A DNA stretch of 64,000 bases, from contig OZ250145.1 in assembly GCA_965237565.1 (NCBI GenBank), positions 124,001 through 188,000 on the forward strand, in the 5' to 3' direction. This DNA comes from JANQSP01 sp965237565. Lineage in GTDB: Bacteria > Bdellovibrionota > Bdellovibrionia > Bdellovibrionales > UBA1609. The translations under genes and the position numbers were made by a program. A model generated the notes under the pieces. That model made no database searches, was not told the DNA's origin, and saw only the letters and a list, made by a program, of their open reading frames with translations. Below are positions 59,640 through 64,000 of this stretch, piece by piece. Positions within the stretch are counted from its first letter, which is position 1; every line of letters begins with the position of its first letter.

Positions 59640-60911
59640 ATGATTCTTCGTTTCCATTTATTTGCTCGAATGTGTCGACTCCTTGGCAAAAATCAAAAAG
59701 GAATGGCCATTATTATGGTGCTATCTAGTCTTGTTTTTGTTGTTTTGCTTATCCAAGAAACTATTTTTGAAACACAAGTGGAACATCGTTCGGCCACTGC
59801 AGAATTGAATTCTCTCAAAGCCTATTATGCAGCCAAATCGGGAATGGAAATCAATTTGCTACGAGTGAAAACTTATATGAAAATTATGAAAGCCTATAGT
59901 TCTCAAGTACAGGATTACCAAGCCTATATAGACCTGATTTGGAAGTTTCCCATCCACTGGCCCCCTGCCTTTATCGAGGATGGAAATTCCATCTATGATG
60001 AGGAGGTCGCTGAAATTAGAACCGACACTCTTATGAAGGCGAGCTACATGAATCTTATTACACCCACAAATGGTCTGATTGACATCAACGATCTAGCCTC
60101 TCCAGTGACTTCCTTGAGGGATTGGACATTTCAAGTGCTTTACCGCTTGATTATTATTTTGCAATCACAAAATAAGACGCTAGCTAAGGAGATGGGCGAT
60201 GTAGAAATCAGGGAGCTTTTAGCCAATATAAAAGATTGGGTGGATCCGGATAACACAAGCGGGAAACAAAACTCTCTTTTGGAATCAAGATTGTATGAGG
60301 AAAACGGACTTCCTCCCAATCATTCTTTCATCAACCTAGAAGAACTTCGCCAAGTAGCTGGTATGACAGATACCTTGCATGAAGCTATCACACCCTTTCT
60401 CACAGTCTATGGGGAAAAAGGCTTAAATATTAACAATGCTCCCATCGAACTGATACAAGCTCTTCATGATAATTTTCCCCTTCCAGTGGCTGAAGAAATC
60501 GTGAATCAAAGCTCTAATCCCATTCAGCTAAATTTGTTCACCAAAGCATCTTTTTCGGATTTTTTGGTACAAGGGGGGTTCGAACAAATAAAAAGAGATT
60601 TGTTTGATAATTTGGAAAATATCTCCTATCTGAATTTTGATGCTCCACATAATTTTCAGTTGCAAAGCACCGGCCTTTTTGGACAGATGCGAAAAAATCT
60701 TACGGCGGTTTATGTCAGCATTCACTCTCTTTTGGAGCGATTCGATACACTGATGACAGAAGAAAAGAAACGAGAAGAGCAACGAAGAGGGCAGGTTCAA
60801 ATATCAACACCAAAATCAGAAATTCAACCAGAGGAGAAAAAGTCAGACGCTACGGAGCAAGAGCCCCTTCCTCTTGAACCATTCATAATTTACTGGAAAG
60901 AAAGTTCCTAA
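59640..60911 (+). CDS. gspK: Minor pseudopilin GspK (tip protein)
   Basis: The 423-residue protein has the GspK prepilin signal QKG/MAIIMVLSSLVFVVLL, with no Glu at +5, as expected for GspK, which sits at the tip. YYAAKSGMEINLLRV and the helix-hairpin-helix-like segment GLNINNAPIELIQAL match the family, as does IKDWVDPDN. The C-terminal ~60 residues are charged low complexity. Confidence 0.92.
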   Translation: MILRFHLFARMCRLLGKNQKGMAIIMVLSSLVFVVLLIQETIFETQVEHRSATAELNSLKAYYAAKSGMEINLLRVKTYMKIMKAYSSQVQDYQAYIDLIWKFPIHWPPAFIEDGNSIYDEEVAEIRTDTLMKASYMNLITPTNGLIDINDLASPVTSLRDWTFQVLYRLIIILQSQNKTLAKEMGDVEIRELLANIKDWVDPDNTSGKQNSLLESRLYEENGLPPNHSFINLEELRQVAGMTDTLHEAITPFLTVYGEKGLNINNAPIELIQALHDNFPLPVAEEIVNQSSNPIQLNLFTKASFSDFLVQGGFEQIKRDLFDNLENISYLNFDAPHNFQLQSTGLFGQMRKNLTAVYVSIHSLLERFDTLMTEEKKREEQRRGQVQISTPKSEIQPEEKKSDATEQEPLPLEPFIIYWKESS

Positions 60912-60953
60912 GAGGATAACCTGAAGAAAAAGTTTTATTAAGGGGGCTTTGCT

Positions 60954-62675
60954 TTGATTTTTATTGGTGTTGATCTGGGGTCCTGTGCCGTAAAAGCAAC
61001 AGCCATTAAAGGCACCAGACAAAAATTTGAAATTTTACAAACCCATTTTTTCCCCATCAAAATTGGTGAGAGTCGAGAAAAAAGAGAGAGCCAAAAACTG
61101 GCACATCTAAAGACTCTGTCCAATTTGTATGCCGGCCAAGAAGTGAAATACATTTTTTGCCTTCCTCAAAATAAGATCAGTGCTCACACAATGGGATTTC
61201 CATTCAAAGAGCGATACAAAATAATGAAAAGTCTCCCCTTTGAAATGGAAGATAAATTTCTGTTTGAATACGAGAAGCTCGTTACAGACATTAAGATTAT
61301 TCCATCTCCCAAAGAACAAGCAAATGTGCTGGTTTTTTCAAGTTTTAAAGAAGATATTCACCAATTGCTTGAGCAACTGAAATTGATTGGAATCGAACCA
61401 TTTATTGTAACTTGTGAAGCTTCCGCTGTATCAAATATTATAGAGGATAAAAAAATCTCCCATTCGAAAAACTATCATAACGAAAATACGAAACCAGAAA
61501 ACTATCTGTATCTAAAGGTTGGACACACTCATACCACAATCATGATCCTTACTAATGGAAAAATGCAAAACGTATACAATCTCGAATGGGGGGTGACCTC
61601 TTGTATTCGCAAAATAGCTCGCAAATATGAATTGACAGATGAGAAAGCTTTTAAACAATTTTATGAAAAGGCATTCGTTCTCACAAACACAAAAGGATAT
61701 ACGGGGAGCCAAATAGAATTTTCCAAAATCATCAGCGAATCTTTTGGAGCATTGATACATAAACTACGACTTTTGCTCTTAGAATTGGAAGGAGGAAAAA
61801 AATACAAAATCAAAAAAATATTTATTCTCGGTGGAGGTGCACAAATCAGGAATTTGCAAACTCTATTGTCATCAGAGTTGGATGTATCCGTGTCCCGTCT
61901 CGCCAATCCAGCTGGCTTTTCTGTATGGAATTTACGAAACAACAATCAAAAACAAAATAATTTGATAACCTCCCTAGGAGCAGCAATGGAGGGGTTGAAA
62001 CGTCTAGATCAACCGCCTATTAATTTCCTAAAAGATGAGTTTGCAGTTCGAACTCACTCTCTGTTTGCACTATCCAAACAATGGAGACACGCTCTTTCAC
62101 TCAGTCTTATCGGATTCATTTGCCTCACTGCTTATGCAGTCCTAAGAGAAGAACAAACCAAAAAATTGGAAAGCATTATCAATACCCAATTTAAGAAGCA
62201 ATCCTTACAGGTAACAAAACTCAGTCCCAAAAAAATCAGCATTCAGAATGTTAAGAAGTTCATCAATAGAGGAAAAAAATTGGTGAGACAAAACGAACTC
62301 ACAGAGGAACTCTCTAATTTGCCCTCTGCATTGGATCGTTTAAAGGCACTCAGTATAAAACTCAACAATGATAAAGCATGGGTTTTGGAAATCAACAATT
62401 TGAATATTCACGGAGAAAAAATTGAAATTCAGGGCTATGTCTCCAATTTGTATATTAGGAATCTGGAAAAAAACCTTCTGAGCATGGCAAAAAAAGGAAG
62501 CTTTAAAAAGTTACCTTTGCCGCAAAAAGTAACATTACAAAATATGAATCAGATGGATAAGGCGACACAAAAAGCAGAGGAACTAAGACTGTCTTCAGAT
62601 ACCAAATCAGCAATAGTACCTGATGATGAAGAAATCGTTCCCTTTACTTACTCGTTCATACAAATTACAGGTTGA
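60954..62675 (+). CDS. gspL: Type II secretion protein GspL (actin-like, binds GspE)
   Basis: The 573-residue protein has an N-terminal actin-like cytoplasmic domain (IFIGVDLGSCAVKATAI, and FILGGGAQIRNLQTLLSSEL like PilM/GspL), one membrane helix near residues 383-400, and a periplasmic part with coiled-coil and ferredoxin-like regions. Its role is to anchor GspE at the membrane with GspM. The start is TTG 60954, with AGGGGG seven bases before. It is longer than E. coli-type GspL (~400), closer to deltaproteobacterial forms. Confidence 0.88.
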   Translation: MIFIGVDLGSCAVKATAIKGTRQKFEILQTHFFPIKIGESREKRESQKLAHLKTLSNLYAGQEVKYIFCLPQNKISAHTMGFPFKERYKIMKSLPFEMEDKFLFEYEKLVTDIKIIPSPKEQANVLVFSSFKEDIHQLLEQLKLIGIEPFIVTCEASAVSNIIEDKKISHSKNYHNENTKPENYLYLKVGHTHTTIMILTNGKMQNVYNLEWGVTSCIRKIARKYELTDEKAFKQFYEKAFVLTNTKGYTGSQIEFSKIISESFGALIHKLRLLLLELEGGKKYKIKKIFILGGGAQIRNLQTLLSSELDVSVSRLANPAGFSVWNLRNNNQKQNNLITSLGAAMEGLKRLDQPPINFLKDEFAVRTHSLFALSKQWRHALSLSLIGFICLTAYAVLREEQTKKLESIINTQFKKQSLQVTKLSPKKISIQNVKKFINRGKKLVRQNELTEELSNLPSALDRLKALSIKLNNDKAWVLEINNLNIHGEKIEIQGYVSNLYIRNLEKNLLSMAKKGSFKKLPLPQKVTLQNMNQMDKATQKAEELRLSSDTKSAIVPDDEEIVPFTYSFIQITG

Positions 62676-63478
62676 ACAAAATGAATATAAACACCATAAA
62701 AGATATTGTAACTTCTTTGTACAAAGACATTGTAGATAGAGTCTCGGATAGCGAATGGTACCACTCTCTAAGGAAAAAATATGAAATTCTTAGTTCCAAA
62801 CAACGAAAAACACTCCACGCTTTTTTGTGGTTCACCCTGCTGACTACTGTGCTTTACTACCCTATTTCCCATTTATACGCTTCATGGACGAGCATGCATA
62901 CTTTTACAACGAAAGAAAATCTGATTCGAGAGCTAGACCTCCTATCTTCTGCCAATCGCTCCATTGGAGTATCGAATTTGTCTAGCCAAAATTTACAAAA
63001 ATCCATCAAGAAAAGTCTCCTCGCCCTTAATTTTCCTGAAAAACAAATTGTCCGGATAGAAAAAACAGAGTCCGTAAATTTGACTAGGCCTTTGCCTTTT
63101 CCTGTGACCATTCACACCGTAGCTATAGAAATGAAAGATTTGAACCTGCAAGAAGTTACTCAGTACGGATACCAGTTGGAAAGGCTTTCTGATAATCTCA
63201 AAATACTGGATATTTATATTAAAGAGAATCCAAAAAAAACGAATTATTTCAACACAACTTATAAATTGAGTCTGTTTTCCTTGTCGAAAAAGTCGAAACC
63301 AACTCAGTTGGAATCTGTCAGAAAACCAGAACCGCCTATCATAAGTAAAGAATCTATATCGCCTTTCTCTCCCCCAAATGCATCAGAGAAAATGCAAGAC
63401 ATTGACCCAGTAGATTTGGTCCCAATTCCCCATTTAACACTCCCATCCAAAATACAAACAGATAAAAAAGAACAATGA
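62672..63478 (+). CDS. gspM: Type II secretion protein GspM
   Basis: The 268-residue protein has a cytoplasmic N-terminus, one membrane helix (about residues 47-67, TLHAFLWFTLLTTVLYYPIS) and a periplasmic ferredoxin-like domain, then a proline-rich tail. That topology and its place after gspL identify GspM. Translation may start at TTG 62672, overlapping the gspL stop, or at ATG 62681. Its end overlaps the gspN start as ATGA. Confidence 0.8.
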   Translation: MNKMNINTIKDIVTSLYKDIVDRVSDSEWYHSLRKKYEILSSKQRKTLHAFLWFTLLTTVLYYPISHLYASWTSMHTFTTKENLIRELDLLSSANRSIGVSNLSSQNLQKSIKKSLLALNFPEKQIVRIEKTESVNLTRPLPFPVTIHTVAIEMKDLNLQEVTQYGYQLERLSDNLKILDIYIKENPKKTNYFNTTYKLSLFSLSKKSKPTQLESVRKPEPPIISKESISPFSPPNASEKMQDIDPVDLVPIPHLTLPSKIQTDKKEQ

Positions 63479-64000
63479 CTCAAATAAAAAAATATCTTCT
63501 ATATATCTGGGAACAACAAAAAAAATACAAAAAAAGATGGTTTGGTTTTTTTCTTCTGTTGTTTGGTTTTTTTCTTGTGCGCTTTCCTGTTGAAGAAGCT
63601 ATCTCTCGCTTGGTTAATCAGTTCAATCAAGAGTCTCCAGTGAGTTTTCAATTGAATTATGAAAATCTTCGGTTGAGTTTTTTTAACCCCGCCTTGGTAT
63701 TCAACGAAGCTCAGATTTTGATCAGTCATACGCAAAAAAAATTAAAATTGAAGCAACTCAGAGTGTATCCTTCCTATCCAGCCCTCTTGATGCTAAAGCC
63801 CGGAATTCGAATCCTATTCAAGTGGCCAGACTCCACGATGTGGCTAACATTCAGAAAAAAGACTTTAAAAAAAGATCAAGTTGGATGGTTTATTTCAATG
63901 GAGGCTAGCCATTTTTCTTTAGCTCACCTACAAGCTTTCTCTCCGCTTCTATCTAAAATATCTGGATACTTCGACATAAACATAGAGCTTGTATTGGATC
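63475..64000 (+). CDS. gspN: Type II secretion protein GspN, N-terminal part (cut by window end)
   Basis: The first ~175 codons are open to the window end. A basic N-terminus (MTQIKKYLLYIWEQQKKYKK) is followed by one membrane helix and then LRLSFFNPALVFNEAQILIS and similar beta-rich segments, as in deltaproteobacterial GspN, which resembles AsmA-like domains. Its ATG overlaps the gspM stop as ATGA, so it belongs to the same operon. Confidence 0.78.
   Translation, partial: MTQIKKYLLYIWEQQKKYKKRWFGFFLLLFGFFLVRFPVEEAISRLVNQFNQESPVSFQLNYENLRLSFFNPALVFNEAQILISHTQKKLKLKQLRVYPSYPALLMLKPGIRILFKWPDSTMWLTFRKKTLKKDQVGWFISMEASHFSLAHLQAFSPLLSKISGYFDINIELVLD

Overview
The window is a gene-dense, A+T-rich bacterial chromosome segment of a Gram-negative organism. 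It encodes an outer-membrane secretin, several predicted outer-membrane beta-barrels, a lipoprotein-release permease and many signal-peptide or lipoprotein products. Alternative complex III, a mitochondrial-type aconitase, class II fructose bisphosphatase and a full type II secretion system (T2SS) together fit the deltaproteobacteria sensu lato, most plausibly a Bdellovibrionota-like lineage. That placement is inference from gene content; no rRNA is present to test it. Non-ATG starts are frequent: TTG at rpsT, ccsB, scpA and gspL, GTG at ybeY and gspG, and ATT at infC.

Layout. 0-5 kb is housekeeping: end of a LolC/E-type permease, prfB with an intact programmed +1 frameshift site, ybeY, murJ, then rpsT and holA. 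5-9.8 kb has a class V aminotransferase, a very cysteine-rich secreted protein and an unrecognised Rossmann-like protein. 9.9-17.8 kb is the most unusual part: two divergent copies of a two-gene module, each a beta-barrel outer-membrane protein followed, with an 11-14 nt overlap, by a large secreted helical protein with EF-hand-like loops. The two copies are recognisably paralogous in both genes. 17.9-23.5 kb carries tRNA-Gly(GCC), a small beta-barrel protein, aconitase, a small membrane protein, a zinc-ribbon protein, glpX and pgsA. 23.6-25.2 kb holds a DNA methyltransferase fused to an Mrr-like nuclease domain plus a 59-residue membrane protein, placed where rpmI-rplT would usually follow thrS-infC. 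25.5-28.2 kb is infC-thrS.

28.3-39.7 kb (minus strand) is a respiratory block: an N-formylglutamate amidohydrolase-like gene, ccsB-ccsA (System II haem attachment) and actABCDEF (alternative complex III, a quinol:cytochrome c oxidoreductase). CcsBA would attach haem to the pentahaem ActA and monohaem ActE encoded just downstream. No terminal oxidase genes are present. 39.8-43.6 kb has an aldehyde dehydrogenase, a cysteine-rich prepilin-like protein and an unrecognised protein.

43.9-64 kb contains the T2SS in two blocks, gspCD and gspEFGHIJKLMN (gspN cut by the window end). Between them lie a Cu/Zn superoxide dismutase lipoprotein with Cys/Lys repeats, a di-haem cytochrome c peroxidase, an HTTM-domain membrane protein with its partner, scpA-scpB and a site-2-type metalloprotease. 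Most gsp genes from E to N abut or overlap by 4 nt, so they are probably translated as a coupled operon.
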